The translations under genes were made by a program, and so were the position numbers. This document shows, one piece after another, positions 8,145-16,767 of a stretch of 64,000 bases of DNA. The stretch's first letter is position 1; each line of letters starts with the position of its first letter. The notes under the pieces were generated by a model that saw nothing but the letters and a program-made list of their open reading frames with translations, searched no databases and was not told where the DNA came from. Source of the DNA: Paraburkholderia sp. BCC1886 (GTDB taxonomy: Bacteria; Pseudomonadota; Gammaproteobacteria; Burkholderiales; Burkholderiaceae); NCBI RefSeq assembly GCF_900996245.1, contig NZ_CAAJGK010000129.1, forward strand, positions 124,001 through 188,000. The letters run 5' to 3'.

Positions 8145-8969
8145 ATGAAAGTTTTTCGCCATTTCCGGTCTGCCGTCGCGGCGGCCACCTTCGGCAGTTT
8201 GCTCGCACTCAGCCTGACGGCGCATGCCGTCGACCCCGATAAAAAAGAAATCCGTTTCGGCGCGACCGCGGGCCCTTACTCCGACCAGATTCGCTACGGC
8301 ATCAAGCCCGTGCTCGAGAAAGAGGGCTACAAGGTGACGATCGTCGAATTCACCGACTACGTGCAGCCCAATCTGGCGCTAGCTGACGGCGTGCTCGATG
8401 CGAACGCGTTCCAGCACGAGATTTACCTGCACAAATTCGCCGACGATCACAAGCTGCAACTCTCCGAACTCGTCAAGGTGCCGACCGCGCCGATCGGCTT
8501 GTACAGCCACAAACACAAGAGCCTCGACGAGGTGAAAGAGGGCGCCACGGTCTCGCTGCCGAACGACGCGACCAACCAGGCGCGCGCGATCATCCTGTTG
8601 CAGCAACTCGGCTGGGTGACGTTGAAGGCCGGAGTCGATCCGGTGAAGTCGTCGGAGCGCGACATTGCCGGCAATCCGCACAAACTGAAGCTGTTGCCGC
8701 TCGAAGCGGCGCAGTTGCCGCGCTCGCTCGACGACGTCGACTATGCGCTGGTGAACGGTAATTTCGCGCTCGCCGCCGGCTTCAGGCTGACCGACGCGCT
8801 GCTGCTGGAAAAAATTCCTCCCTACTATCTGAACCTGGTCGCGGTGCGCACCGCCGATCTGCAGAAGCCGTACGTGAAAGATATCGCCGACGCTTACCGC
8901 TCCGCCGAGTTCAAGCGCGTGGTGGACGAGCGGTTCGCGGGTTTCTCGAAACCGGCTGACTGGCACTAG
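8145..8969 (+). CDS. MetQ/NlpA-family ABC transporter substrate-binding protein
   Basis: A 274-residue periplasmic binding protein of the NlpA/MetQ family, which normally binds D- or L-methionine or related sulfur compounds. The ATG at 8145 has a strong ribosome binding site (gaggaga) and starts a signal peptide ending near LTAHA. Family signatures are the FGATAGPYSDQI segment after the signal peptide, VEFTDYVQPNLALADG, DANAFQHEIYL and ALVNGNFALAAG. There is no cysteine at the expected cleavage site, so it is probably a soluble periplasmic protein and not a lipoprotein. No metN or metI gene is adjacent. Its position directly after the encapsulin locus hints at a sulfur amino acid ligand. Confidence 0.87.
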   Translation: MKVFRHFRSAVAAATFGSLLALSLTAHAVDPDKKEIRFGATAGPYSDQIRYGIKPVLEKEGYKVTIVEFTDYVQPNLALADGVLDANAFQHEIYLHKFADDHKLQLSELVKVPTAPIGLYSHKHKSLDEVKEGATVSLPNDATNQARAIILLQQLGWVTLKAGVDPVKSSERDIAGNPHKLKLLPLEAAQLPRSLDDVDYALVNGNFALAAGFRLTDALLLEKIPPYYLNLVAVRTADLQKPYVKDIADAYRSAEFKRVVDERFAGFSKPADWH

Positions 8970-9159
8970 TCAGGCCGCGATCTTCTCTCAACGTTGGATA
9001 AGCCGTCGCCTCGACCAGGGCGACCGGCTGAAGTGCTTACCTTTCCACGATTCGTTATTTCCCTTGCCGCGTTTCGTCGTCTACGTTGATGTAGTGGGCC
9101 AAAGGGCCTCGTGCCGTCGTACGTCGGCGCGGTGCGGCAACTGCCAATGGGAGACGGGA

Positions 9160-9915
9160 ATGAGCGATGCTGTCGGACAAGGTGTAACGAAGCCGCGCGT
9201 GGCGTGGATCGCCGGAGTGGGTGCAAGTGCCGGCATGGGCGGTGCGTTGGCGCGCCGCTTCGCGAGCGAAGGCTTGAGCGTCGCGGTGACGGGCCGCTCG
9301 AGCGAGCGACTGGCGACGCTGGTCGAAGAGATTCGTGCAAGCGGTGGCGACGCGCATGCGTTTCCCGGCGACGTCACCAGCGAGAGCGATCTGAATGCGA
9401 TTGCGCGCGGCCTCGCCGGACACGGCACGCTCGAAGTAGCCATCTTCAATGCGGCCGGCGCCACGCGTGCGCCGACGCTCGAACTGAGCGCGGAACAATT
9501 CGAAGCCGCATGGCGCGTTACCACGCTGGGCGGATTCCTGTTCGCGCGCGCCGCGCTCGAACCGTTGCTCGCGGCGGGGCGAGGTTCGTTGCTGTTCACC
9601 GGCGCGACTGCCGCGTTACGCGGGCGGCCGCCTTTTGCCGCATTCGCTTCGGCCAAGGCCGGTCTCCGTTCGTTGACGCAAAGCCTCGCCCGCGAGTTCG
9701 GGCCGCGCAATATTCACGTCGCGCATGTCGTGGTCGACGGCGGGATCGACGGGGAACGCTTGCGTACGTCGGCGCCGGAGCGCGTCGCAAAGAGCGGCCC
9801 GGATGGTCTGCTCAGTCCGGACGAAATCGCCGACGCGTACTGGTATCTGCATCGGCAAGGACGCAGTGCTTGGTCGCAGGAAATCGATCTGCGGCCGTTC
9901 AACGAAACGTTTTAG
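9160..9915 (+). CDS. Atypical short-chain dehydrogenase/reductase
   Basis: A 251-residue SDR-fold protein. The cofactor-binding glycine motif is present near the N terminus (GVGASAGMGGALARRF) and the structural NAA motif appears as FNAAGA. The usual catalytic Ser-Tyr-Lys set is altered: the serine region reads FTGATAAL and the tyrosine of YxxxK is phenylalanine (FASAK). A C-terminal HVVVDGGID segment and a late WSQEIDLRP tail match a subgroup often annotated as 'SDR family oxidoreductase'. It may have lost classical dehydrogenase activity or use another residue. It is monocistronic, downstream of the MetQ-like gene. Confidence 0.75.
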   Translation: MSDAVGQGVTKPRVAWIAGVGASAGMGGALARRFASEGLSVAVTGRSSERLATLVEEIRASGGDAHAFPGDVTSESDLNAIARGLAGHGTLEVAIFNAAGATRAPTLELSAEQFEAAWRVTTLGGFLFARAALEPLLAAGRGSLLFTGATAALRGRPPFAAFASAKAGLRSLTQSLAREFGPRNIHVAHVVVDGGIDGERLRTSAPERVAKSGPDGLLSPDEIADAYWYLHRQGRSAWSQEIDLRPFNETF

Positions 9916-10013
9916 TACGGCGTTCGACGATCCGGCTTCACCCGTCGGCGCACCGGCACGGCGCAGTATCGAATTGCGGACTTTGCTGTTTTATTGAGTC
10001 GTTCGACGGCGCG

Positions 10014-10061
10014 TAAAAAAGCCCACGCTGGGACACTTCGATTCTTGTCCCCAGCGTGGGC
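10014..10061 (-). terminator. Rho-independent terminator of the groES-groEL operon
   Basis: The inverted repeat gcccacgctggg...cccagcgtgggc (10021-10061) forms a long GC-rich stem. Read on the minus strand it is followed by a run of six T residues, which places it as the terminator just after groEL. Confidence 0.85.
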
Positions 10062-10089
10062 ATCATGCCGTCAGGTCAGGCGGCGGCGT

Positions 10090-11730
10090 TCAGAAGTCGA
10101 GGCCGGGACCACCTGCGCCAGGACCGCCCGGCTGACCGGCAGCGGGTGAATCTTTCGGTGCTTCGTGCACGGTCGCGTCGGTGGTCAGCAACAGACCCGC
10201 CACCGATGCCGCGTTTTGCAGCGCCGTGCGCGTCACCTTGGTAGGATCGAGCACACCCGATTCCACCAGGTCGCCGTACTCGCCCGTCTGTGCGTTGTAG
10301 CCGAAGTTGCCGGTACCCTCGGCGACTTTCGCGACCACCACGCTGGCTTCTTCGCCGGCATTCGTCACGATCTGGCGCAGCGGTTCTTCCAGTGCGCGCA
10401 GCACGATCTTGATGCCCGCGTCCTGATCGGCGTTCAAACCCTTCAGGCCGACGATGGCCTGGCGCACGCGAATCAACGCGACGCCGCCGCCCGGCACGAT
10501 GCCTTCTTCGACGGCCGCACGCGTGGCGTGCAGCGCGTCGTCGACGCGGTCTTTCTTTTCCTTTACTTCGATTTCCGTCGCACCGCCCACCTTGATGACG
10601 GCAACGCCGCCCGCCAGTTTCGCGACCCGTTCCTGCAGTTTTTCACGATCGTAGTCCGAGCTCGATTCCTCGATCTGCGCACGAATCTGCTTCACGCGGG
10701 CTTCGATATTCTTGCTGTCACCGGCACCGTCGATCACCGTCGTGTTCTCTTTGCCCACCTCGATGCGCTTGGCCTGGCCCAGTTCCGCGAGCGTCGCCTT
10801 TTCGAGCGTGAGACCCGTTTCTTCCGCAATCACCTGGCCGCCGGTCAGGATCGCGATGTCCTCGAGCAGCGCCTTGCGGCGGTCGCCGAAACCCGGCGCC
10901 TTGACGGCCACGGTCTTCAGGATGCCGCGAATGTTGTTCACCACCAGCGTGGCGAGCGCTTCGCCTTCCACGTCTTCCGCGATGATCAGCAGCGGGCGGC
11001 CGGCTTTGGCCACCTGCTCGAGCACCGGCAGCAGATCGCGGATGTTCGACACCTTCTTGTCGTGCAGCAGCACGAACGGGTTGTCGAGCACGGCGACCTG
11101 TTTTTCCTGATCGTTGATGAAATACGGCGACAGGTAGCCACGATCGAATTGCAGACCCTCCACGACGTCGAGTTCGTCGTCGAGCGACTTGCCGTCTTCG
11201 ACGGTAATCACGCCTTCCTTGCCGACGCGGTCGATGGCTTCCGCGATGCGCTGGCCGATCGACTCTTCACCGTTGGCCGAAATGGTCGCGACCTGCGCGA
11301 TTTCCTTGCTGGTGGTGGTGGGCTTGCTGATCTTCTTCAGCTCTTCGATCGCGGCGATCACCGCCTTGTCGATGCCGCGCTTCAGGTCGAGCGGATTGAG
11401 GCCGGCCGCCACGTATTTCTGGCCTTCGCGAACGATGGCCTGAGCCAGCACGGTGGCGGTCGTGGTGCCGTCGCCGGCGGCGTCGCTGGTACGCGAGGCG
11501 ACTTCCTTCACGAGTTGCGCGCCGATGTTCTGCACGCGGTCCGACAGTTCGATTTCCTTCGCGACCGACACACCGTCCTTGGTCACGACGGGCGAGCCGA
11601 AGCTACGCTCGAGCACGACATTGCGGCCTTTCGGACCCAGCGTGACCTTCACTGCATTGGCGAGAATGTTGACGCCTTCCACCAGTTTCGAGCGTGCGAC
11701 GTCGCTGAAAATAATTTCTTTTGCTGCCAT
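10090..11730 (-). CDS. groL: Chaperonin GroEL (accessory copy)
   Basis: A full-length 546-residue 60-kDa chaperonin; ring-forming, ATP-driven folding cage partner of GroES. The ATP-binding GDGTTTATVLA motif, the VTLGPKGRNV segment and the apical and equatorial domains are intact. The C terminus ends in a Gly-Pro-rich tail finishing GLDF instead of the GGM repeat tail of the housekeeping copy, which suggests a paralogue. Burkholderiales commonly carry several groEL genes. It follows groES by about 30 nt in one operon controlled by a CIRCE element, and ends at a strong terminator. The large open frame on the opposite strand is a coding shadow. Confidence 0.95.
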   Translation of the reverse strand: MAAKEIIFSDVARSKLVEGVNILANAVKVTLGPKGRNVVLERSFGSPVVTKDGVSVAKEIELSDRVQNIGAQLVKEVASRTSDAAGDGTTTATVLAQAIVREGQKYVAAGLNPLDLKRGIDKAVIAAIEELKKISKPTTTSKEIAQVATISANGEESIGQRIAEAIDRVGKEGVITVEDGKSLDDELDVVEGLQFDRGYLSPYFINDQEKQVAVLDNPFVLLHDKKVSNIRDLLPVLEQVAKAGRPLLIIAEDVEGEALATLVVNNIRGILKTVAVKAPGFGDRRKALLEDIAILTGGQVIAEETGLTLEKATLAELGQAKRIEVGKENTTVIDGAGDSKNIEARVKQIRAQIEESSSDYDREKLQERVAKLAGGVAVIKVGGATEIEVKEKKDRVDDALHATRAAVEEGIVPGGGVALIRVRQAIVGLKGLNADQDAGIKIVLRALEEPLRQIVTNAGEEASVVVAKVAEGTGNFGYNAQTGEYGDLVESGVLDPTKVTRTALQNAASVAGLLLTTDATVHEAPKDSPAAGQPGGPGAGGPGLDF

Positions 11731-11760
11731 GGTTCGATGCTCCCTCGGTTATGCCTGGGT

Positions 11761-12051
11761 TTATTGCGTGACGACTGCGACGACGTCTTCTTCGCGCAGG
11801 ACCAGCAGTTCGTTGCCGTCCACCTTGACGGACTGGCCAGCGTATTTGCCGAACAGCACGCGCTCGCCGACTTTAAGGTCGGGCTCGATGCGCTTGCCGT
11901 CGGTGTCGCGCTTGCCGGGGCCGACAGCGATCACTTCGCCCTGATCGGGTTTTTCGGCGGCGCTTTCGGGAATGACGATGCCCGATGCAGTTTTGGTTTC
12001 CTGATCGAGACGCTTGACGATCAAACGATCGTGCAGGGGACGAAGGCTCAT
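11761..12051 (-). CDS. groS: Co-chaperonin GroES
   Basis: A 96-residue 10-kDa co-chaperonin that caps the GroEL ring. It begins MSLRPLHDRLIVKR and carries the mobile loop (ETKTASGIVIPESAAEKP) and the GEVIAVGPGK turn of the family. The ATG at 12051 is the one that gives the canonical N terminus; an upstream in-frame ATG lies inside the CIRCE leader and is rejected. It is the first gene of the two-gene operon, with a promoter at 12113-12142 and CIRCE in the leader. Confidence 0.95.
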   Translation of the reverse strand: MSLRPLHDRLIVKRLDQETKTASGIVIPESAAEKPDQGEVIAVGPGKRDTDGKRIEPDLKVGERVLFGKYAGQSVKVDGNELLVLREEDVVAVVTQ

Positions 12052-12074
12052 GGTTCGATTTCCGCGTGTGAGAT

Positions 12075-12101
12075 TTGGCACTCGTCGTTGGTGAGTGCTG
12101 A
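12075..12101 (-). promoter_or_regulatory. CIRCE operator (HrcA binding site)
   Basis: The sequence ttggcactc-N9-gagtgctga matches the CIRCE inverted repeat (TTAGCACTC-N9-GAGTGCTAA) at 16 of 18 arm positions with exactly nine bases between the arms. It lies between the -10 element and groES, so HrcA bound here would repress the operon until heat shock. Confidence 0.93.
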
Positions 12102-12112
12102 GACCGGAATCG

Positions 12113-12142
12113 AGTATAGAAATAGCGTACGCGATGGGCCAA
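12113..12142 (-). promoter_or_regulatory. Sigma70-like promoter of groES-groEL
   Basis: On the minus strand TTGGCC (12142-12137) and TATACT (12118-12113) are separated by 18 bp. The expected transcription start falls just upstream of or within the CIRCE operator, consistent with HrcA control. Confidence 0.65.
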
Positions 12143-12234
12143 TAAGCGATTCATCGAAGGATATGAACGGAGTGCATTTGCGAAAGCCGGGAACACAATG
12201 CAGCGATCCGCATATGCATAGCTTGTTTCGCTGG

Positions 12235-12263
12235 TTGGGCGGCCGGTGCCGCGTCCCTATACT
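12235..12263 (+). promoter_or_regulatory. Sigma70-like promoter of the SfnB/DszC-like gene
   Basis: TTGGGC (12235-12240) and TATACT (12258-12263) with a 17-bp spacer lie 35 nt upstream of the ATG at 12298. This is a good match to the vegetative consensus. Confidence 0.65.
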
Positions 12264-12297
12264 GGGTAGGTTTGCACCAGTCATAAGGAAGGAATGC

Positions 12298-13515
12298 ATG
12301 TCGCTCTCTCGATCCACCCCTGCGCAGTCCCCGTTGCAGGCCGCGTTAGCCGCGCTACCCGCGCTCGCGCAAGCCATCGGGGAAGATGCCGCGCAACGCG
12401 AATCGCGCCGCGAGTTGCCGTTCGACCGCTTCGCGCTGTTTCGCGAATCGGGTCTCGGGGTGTTGCGTCTGCCGGTGGAGTGGGGCGGTCTGGGCGGTTC
12501 GCTCGAAGACCTGTTTCATGTGGTCACGACGCTGGCCGCGCACGAATCGAATGTCGCGCACGCGTTGCGCATTCATTACGATCTGACCGAGCAACTGGTG
12601 TTGTCGCCGCGCTCGACTTTTAACGACACGCAAATTGGCCGGCTCAGGGAAGGCGCGATTTTTGGCGGTGCATCGACCGAACTCGGCACGTCGCGGCCGG
12701 GTGAAATCGGCACGCGTCTCACGCGCGATGGCGAACATTATCGTGTGAGCGGCAAGAAGTATTACTCGACCGGCACTGCGTTCTCCGATTACGCGCGCAT
12801 CAACGTGCAGGACGCCGACGATCAGAACGTGTCGATCGTCGTTCCGGTCTCGCGTGAAGGTCTGCAAATACTCGACGATTGGGACGGCATGGGTCAGCGC
12901 ATGACGGCAAGCGGCAGCCTCGTGCTCGACAACGTGCAGGTGTTCGCACATGAAGTCGCGGCACGCGGTTATCAGACGCTTGCCGGCCGGCATGGCGGCG
13001 CGCTGCGTCAGCTGCATCTGGTGGCGGTGGCGGCGGGCATCGTGCGCAATATTCTGGCCGACGCACGACACTACGTGACCCATTACGGCCGGCCGGTTTT
13101 GCATAGCCCGGCACCGTCCGCGCGCGAAGATGGTTTCGTGCAACAGGTGGTCGGCGATCTCGCCGCGCACAGTCTCGCGATCGACGCACTGGTTCAGCAG
13201 AACGCACGCACGCTCGACCGCTCGGCCGATGCGATCCGTCGCGGCGCAGACGATGCGGAAGCATTGGTGCTCGAAGGCGCGCTGGCCACGGCGAAGACGC
13301 AACTCGTGGTGAGCAAGCTGGCGTTGTATGCCGGCGAGCGGCTGTTCGAGATTGGCGGCGCATCGGTGACGGGGCGTGCGCACAACTTCGACCGGCACTG
13401 GCGCAATCTGCGCACTATCTTCAACCACAACCCGTTGCTGCATAAAGCGAGAGTGGTCGGCGACTACGAGTTGAACGGCGTGACGACCCACCTCACCGAG
13501 GGACGGGTTTTCTGA
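12298..13515 (+). CDS. Acyl-CoA dehydrogenase-fold flavoprotein, SfnB/DszC-like
   Basis: A 405-residue member of the acyl-CoA dehydrogenase superfamily. The substrate/flavin segments EWGGLGG and FGGASTELGT are present, and the C terminus (NHNPLLHKARVVGDYELNG) is typical of the SfnB/DszC branch, which are reduced-flavin-dependent monooxygenases acting on organosulfur compounds rather than fatty acyl-CoAs. The ATG at 12298 follows aaggaagga. The neighbours (a TauD/TfdA dioxygenase and an MFS transporter) support a role in getting sulfur from sulfonates, sulfones or sulfate esters. No flavin reductase is adjacent. Function is inferred from subfamily and context. Confidence 0.72.
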   Translation: MSLSRSTPAQSPLQAALAALPALAQAIGEDAAQRESRRELPFDRFALFRESGLGVLRLPVEWGGLGGSLEDLFHVVTTLAAHESNVAHALRIHYDLTEQLVLSPRSTFNDTQIGRLREGAIFGGASTELGTSRPGEIGTRLTRDGEHYRVSGKKYYSTGTAFSDYARINVQDADDQNVSIVVPVSREGLQILDDWDGMGQRMTASGSLVLDNVQVFAHEVAARGYQTLAGRHGGALRQLHLVAVAAGIVRNILADARHYVTHYGRPVLHSPAPSAREDGFVQQVVGDLAAHSLAIDALVQQNARTLDRSADAIRRGADDAEALVLEGALATAKTQLVVSKLALYAGERLFEIGGASVTGRAHNFDRHWRNLRTIFNHNPLLHKARVVGDYELNGVTTHLTEGRVF

Positions 13516-13555
13516 CGACCTTTTATTCACCCTTCACTTCAACTACGCACACCCT

Positions 13556-13900
13556 ATGAGCCGAGACCTTCTGTTGTTGCTGGAACCGGGCTTCACCGAC
13601 CCGAACCATCCCGGTGAACGTTTTATCTGTCCCGATGGCGCGCCTATCGAAGGCCTGCTGGCGAGCGACCCGGCGCGCAACGTGCGCCTCGACATTCGAC
13701 GCCTGCCGTTTCCGCGTCCGCGCGCGGTCGTGGTCGACGCGCTGGACAGCGAGCATCAGGGCCTGCCCGTGCTGATTCTCGGTGACGAACATCCGGCACC
13801 CGCCGATGCAGAGACGCTCGGCGACAAGCGCTTCGTGACGGACACGCGCCGCATACTCGATCTGCTCGCGCAGCGGCACGGTTTTCCGAAGGTGCATTAA
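13556..13900 (+). CDS. DUF3088 domain-containing protein
   Basis: A 114-residue protein recognised as DUF3088: it opens with LLLLLEPGFTDPNHPGERF, keeps the IEGLLAS segment, a central ...GLPVLILGD strand and the closing AQRHGFPKVH. The layout resembles a thioredoxin/glutaredoxin-like fold, and many relatives have a Cys-x-x-Cys after the RF dipeptide; here only one cysteine (FICPDG) is left. It starts 40 nt after the SfnB-like gene and is likely cotranscribed with it. No function is established for the family. Confidence 0.75.
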   Translation: MSRDLLLLLEPGFTDPNHPGERFICPDGAPIEGLLASDPARNVRLDIRRLPFPRPRAVVVDALDSEHQGLPVLILGDEHPAPADAETLGDKRFVTDTRRILDLLAQRHGFPKVH

Positions 13901-13927
13901 GGCCGCGTAGCACCGCGGCCGGTCTTT
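13901..13927. terminator. Hairpin between convergent genes
   Basis: ggccgcg (13901-13907) and cgcggcc (13914-13920) form a short perfect stem with a six-base loop, then ggtcttt. It lies between the stop codons of the DUF3088 gene and the convergent dioxygenase gene and may terminate the plus-strand transcript. Confidence 0.5.
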
Positions 13928-14874
13928 CAGTTCAACGCGACGGCCGCCGCGGCGCTCACCGGCGAGCCCTGAATCGATACCGATTGCTGGCCGTCGGGGC
14001 CCACGGGTACATCGCCGACTAGCGTCGTGCGGTACAACTGCCGGTCGAAGTCGAGATCGAAGATATCGGTGGGGGCGAGGTGAGCGGTGGCGCGATTGTC
14101 CCAGAACGCGATGCTGCCGGGTTCCCATTTGAACCGCACCGTGAATTCCGGCCGCGTGACATGCTCCCACAACAATTCGAGCAGCACTTCGCTTTCACGC
14201 GGACTCACGCCGACAATCGATTTCAAAAAGCTCGGGCTCACGTACAGCGCCCGCTCGCCGGTCTCTGGATGCACGCGTACCAGCGGATGTTCGCTCACCA
14301 GCGTGCGTTGCTCGACCGCCTGCACGAAAGCCTGCGTTCCGCTCGCGCCGGCCGGCGGCGTGAAACGGTGCAGTCCGCGCAGACCATCCACGAAAGCACG
14401 CAATGGCGCGGACAGCTTTTCATACGCCGCAACCAGACTGGTCCACTGGGTATCGCCGCCGTAAGGAGGGATCGTCACGCCACGCAGGATCGACGCCCAA
14501 GGCGGGTTGACCGCGGCGGTCACGTCGGTATGCCAGCCGGTCCATGGGCGTTGCAACGACGCGCCTTCGAAGCGCGTCGCCTTGCGGAACTTCGAGATCG
14601 CGTAGACCTCGGGATGTCCTTCCACGTGACCGAACACCGGATGCCCGAGCGTCAGTTCGCCGAACTGCGCGGAGAAAGCGACGTGCTGCTCGTGCGTCAG
14701 AAACTGCTCGCGAAAGAACACTACGCGCCACTTGAGCAACGCGGCACGAATCCCGGCGATCTGACGCGCGTCCAGTTTCTGCGTGAGATCGACGCCGTGA
14801 ATTTCCGCGCCGATATGCGCGGACAGCGGGGTGATTTGAATAGACTGCGGATCCTGCGCGGCGGCTGCACTCAT
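13927..14874 (-). CDS. TauD/TfdA-family alpha-ketoglutarate-dependent dioxygenase
   Basis: A 315-residue Fe(II)/2-oxoglutarate oxygenase. The iron ligands are seen as GWHTDV (His and Asp) and the distal ATAHLA histidine, and the 2-oxoglutarate-binding arginine is in the DRQLYRTTL segment. Family members release sulfite from taurine, other alkylsulfonates or alkyl sulfates; the exact substrate cannot be read here. The ATG at 14874 is chosen for its upstream aggag and because the family usually starts near ITPLSAHIGAEI. It is divergent from the MFS transporter gene 245 nt away and converges on the SfnB-like pair, making a probable organosulfur cluster. Confidence 0.87.
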   Translation of the reverse strand: MSAAAAQDPQSIQITPLSAHIGAEIHGVDLTQKLDARQIAGIRAALLKWRVVFFREQFLTHEQHVAFSAQFGELTLGHPVFGHVEGHPEVYAISKFRKATRFEGASLQRPWTGWHTDVTAAVNPPWASILRGVTIPPYGGDTQWTSLVAAYEKLSAPLRAFVDGLRGLHRFTPPAGASGTQAFVQAVEQRTLVSEHPLVRVHPETGERALYVSPSFLKSIVGVSPRESEVLLELLWEHVTRPEFTVRFKWEPGSIAFWDNRATAHLAPTDIFDLDFDRQLYRTTLVGDVPVGPDGQQSVSIQGSPVSAAAAVALN

Positions 14875-15119
14875 GAGCGGACTCCTGACGAAGACGACCA
14901 CGTTAAATTCGCCGGCGGGCGAATCCAACCAATCTTTGCAGATAAGAAAATCAGCCGAACTGCGAACCGGCCAGGCGTCGCCCCCGGCTTTGCTGGAACC
15001 ACGCTGCAATCGCGCTGCAATCGCGCAAAGTTTGCTTTGCATAGCAGATTTCCTCGTTTTACGGCCGCCGCGCGCGTCACTAACATGCATGGCTTCATCT
15101 TTCAATCGAAGCCCGGATC

Positions 15120-16613
15120 ATGTCCACTGTCGCCTTTCCGTCGACCGACGTCGACTCGCAGACGCACGCCGGTTCCGGCGCGCAACCCACCGTCATTCGT
15201 AGCGCGCAGGACGTCTCGCGTATCGTGAACGCCGGCGCGGCGCCCGGCAGCAACGCGCGCATCGTGATTGCCATTGCGCTCGGCGGCGTGTTCCTCGACG
15301 CCTACGATCTGACGTCGCTCGCGTATGGCATCAAGGACATCGCGCGGCAGTTTTCGCTGTCGCCGGTGCAGGTCGGTTTCGTGTCCTCGGCCATCACGTT
15401 CGGGGCGATTCTCGGTGCGCTGTTCGGCGGGTATCTGACCGACCGCATCGGCCGTTACCGCGTGTTCATGGCCGACATGCTGTTCTTCGTGGTCGCGGCC
15501 ATCGCGGCCGGTCTCGCGCCGAATGCATGGGTGCTGGGCGGCGCCCGGTTCCTGATGGGCTTCGGCGTGGGGCTAGACCTGCCGGTGGCGATGGCGTTTC
15601 TCGCCGAGTTCTCGAAGGTCGCGGGCAAGGGCAACAAGGCGGCCAGTGTCGCCGCATGGTGCCCGGCGTGGTACGCGGCCACCAGCACCTGCTATCTGCT
15701 AATCCTCGGGCTTTACGCGATTCTGCCGGAGCACAGTCTCGGCTGGCTGTGGCGTCTGACGCTCGCGTTCGGCGCGGTGCCGGCCATCGTCATCATCCTG
15801 GTGCGTAGCCGCTATATCAGCGAGTCGCCGGTGTGGGCCGCGAACCAAGGCGATCTTGAGGGTGCCGCGCGCATTCTGAAACGCAGCTATGGCGTGGATG
15901 CGGTGGTCGAACGCAACGATGCGAGTTACGCAAAACCGGCGGCGCCGCGCGCTGCGTCCTGGCGTAATTACGGCGTGCTGTTCAACGCGACATACCGGCG
16001 GCGCACGATCCTCGCCGCGGTGATCGGCAGCGCGTCTTCGTTCGGCTACAACGCGATTATTTTCGGCTTGCCGGTCATCATTACGAGCTTCTTCCATCAA
16101 GGCCCGTTGACGACGATCGTCGCCGCGCTCGCGTTGAATCTGGTGTTCGCGTTCGTCGGCGGTCTGATCGGCGTGTGGACTGCGCCGACGGTCGGCGCAT
16201 GGAAGATGACGGTGCTGGGCCACTCGCTGCAATTCGCCTCGCTGATCGGCCTCGCTTTGATCGGCAAGCCGGGTAGCGGCGCGCTGGTCGTCGTGGCGAT
16301 CCTGCTGCTCGGCGGCTATCTGTTCGGGCAAGGCTTCGGGCCGGGCTCGCATTCGATGACCTACGCGTCGCTGAGTTATCCCACTTCGTTGCGGGGGATT
16401 GGCGTCGGGTTCAACCAGACTCTGGTGCGTTCCGCTTCGACGGTGTCGCTGTTCCTGTTCCCGGTGCTGGCCGCGGCGCTCGGCACGAAAGTGTTCTGGC
16501 TGATCGCGCTGGCGCCGCTAAGTTCGCTGCTGGTGCTGCTCTTTATCCGGTGGGAACCGTCGGGCTACGACATCGACGGTGAGGACTACGCGCAGCCGGC
16601 GAACGCCGGTTGA
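15120..16613 (+). CDS. MFS transporter, sugar/aromatic acid porter type
   Basis: A 497-residue membrane protein with about 12 predicted transmembrane helices in two halves. The A-motif between helices 2 and 3 is clear (GGYLTDRIGRYR), and the first helix carries DAYDLTSLAYG, typical of the metabolite:H+ symporter branch (aromatic acids, dicarboxylates, niacin). A central cytoplasmic loop of ~50 residues separates the halves. It is divergent from the TauD-like dioxygenase, so it may import that enzyme's substrate, perhaps an organosulfonate. This substrate is inferred from position only. Confidence 0.83.
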   Translation: MSTVAFPSTDVDSQTHAGSGAQPTVIRSAQDVSRIVNAGAAPGSNARIVIAIALGGVFLDAYDLTSLAYGIKDIARQFSLSPVQVGFVSSAITFGAILGALFGGYLTDRIGRYRVFMADMLFFVVAAIAAGLAPNAWVLGGARFLMGFGVGLDLPVAMAFLAEFSKVAGKGNKAASVAAWCPAWYAATSTCYLLILGLYAILPEHSLGWLWRLTLAFGAVPAIVIILVRSRYISESPVWAANQGDLEGAARILKRSYGVDAVVERNDASYAKPAAPRAASWRNYGVLFNATYRRRTILAAVIGSASSFGYNAIIFGLPVIITSFFHQGPLTTIVAALALNLVFAFVGGLIGVWTAPTVGAWKMTVLGHSLQFASLIGLALIGKPGSGALVVVAILLLGGYLFGQGFGPGSHSMTYASLSYPTSLRGIGVGFNQTLVRSASTVSLFLFPVLAAALGTKVFWLIALAPLSSLLVLLFIRWEPSGYDIDGEDYAQPANAG

Positions 16614-16767
16614 CTCTGGCGGCCAATCCCAGATCGCCCACTCGTCAGCCAGTCTGAGGAATACCCGTCGCACGCCCCAACACCCGAACTGCAGGCATTT
16701 TCGGCTCCATCTCGCGGCTTTAAAAGAAAACCCGCGACGGTAGTATCGGAAATGTACCAGACAGTTA

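Noticed and set aside
10165..13515. A 1116-codon open frame on the plus strand running opposite groEL and groES
   Set aside because: It is the complement of well-conserved chaperonin genes and becomes protein-like only after 12298, where the flavoprotein gene starts. High GC makes such shadows common.
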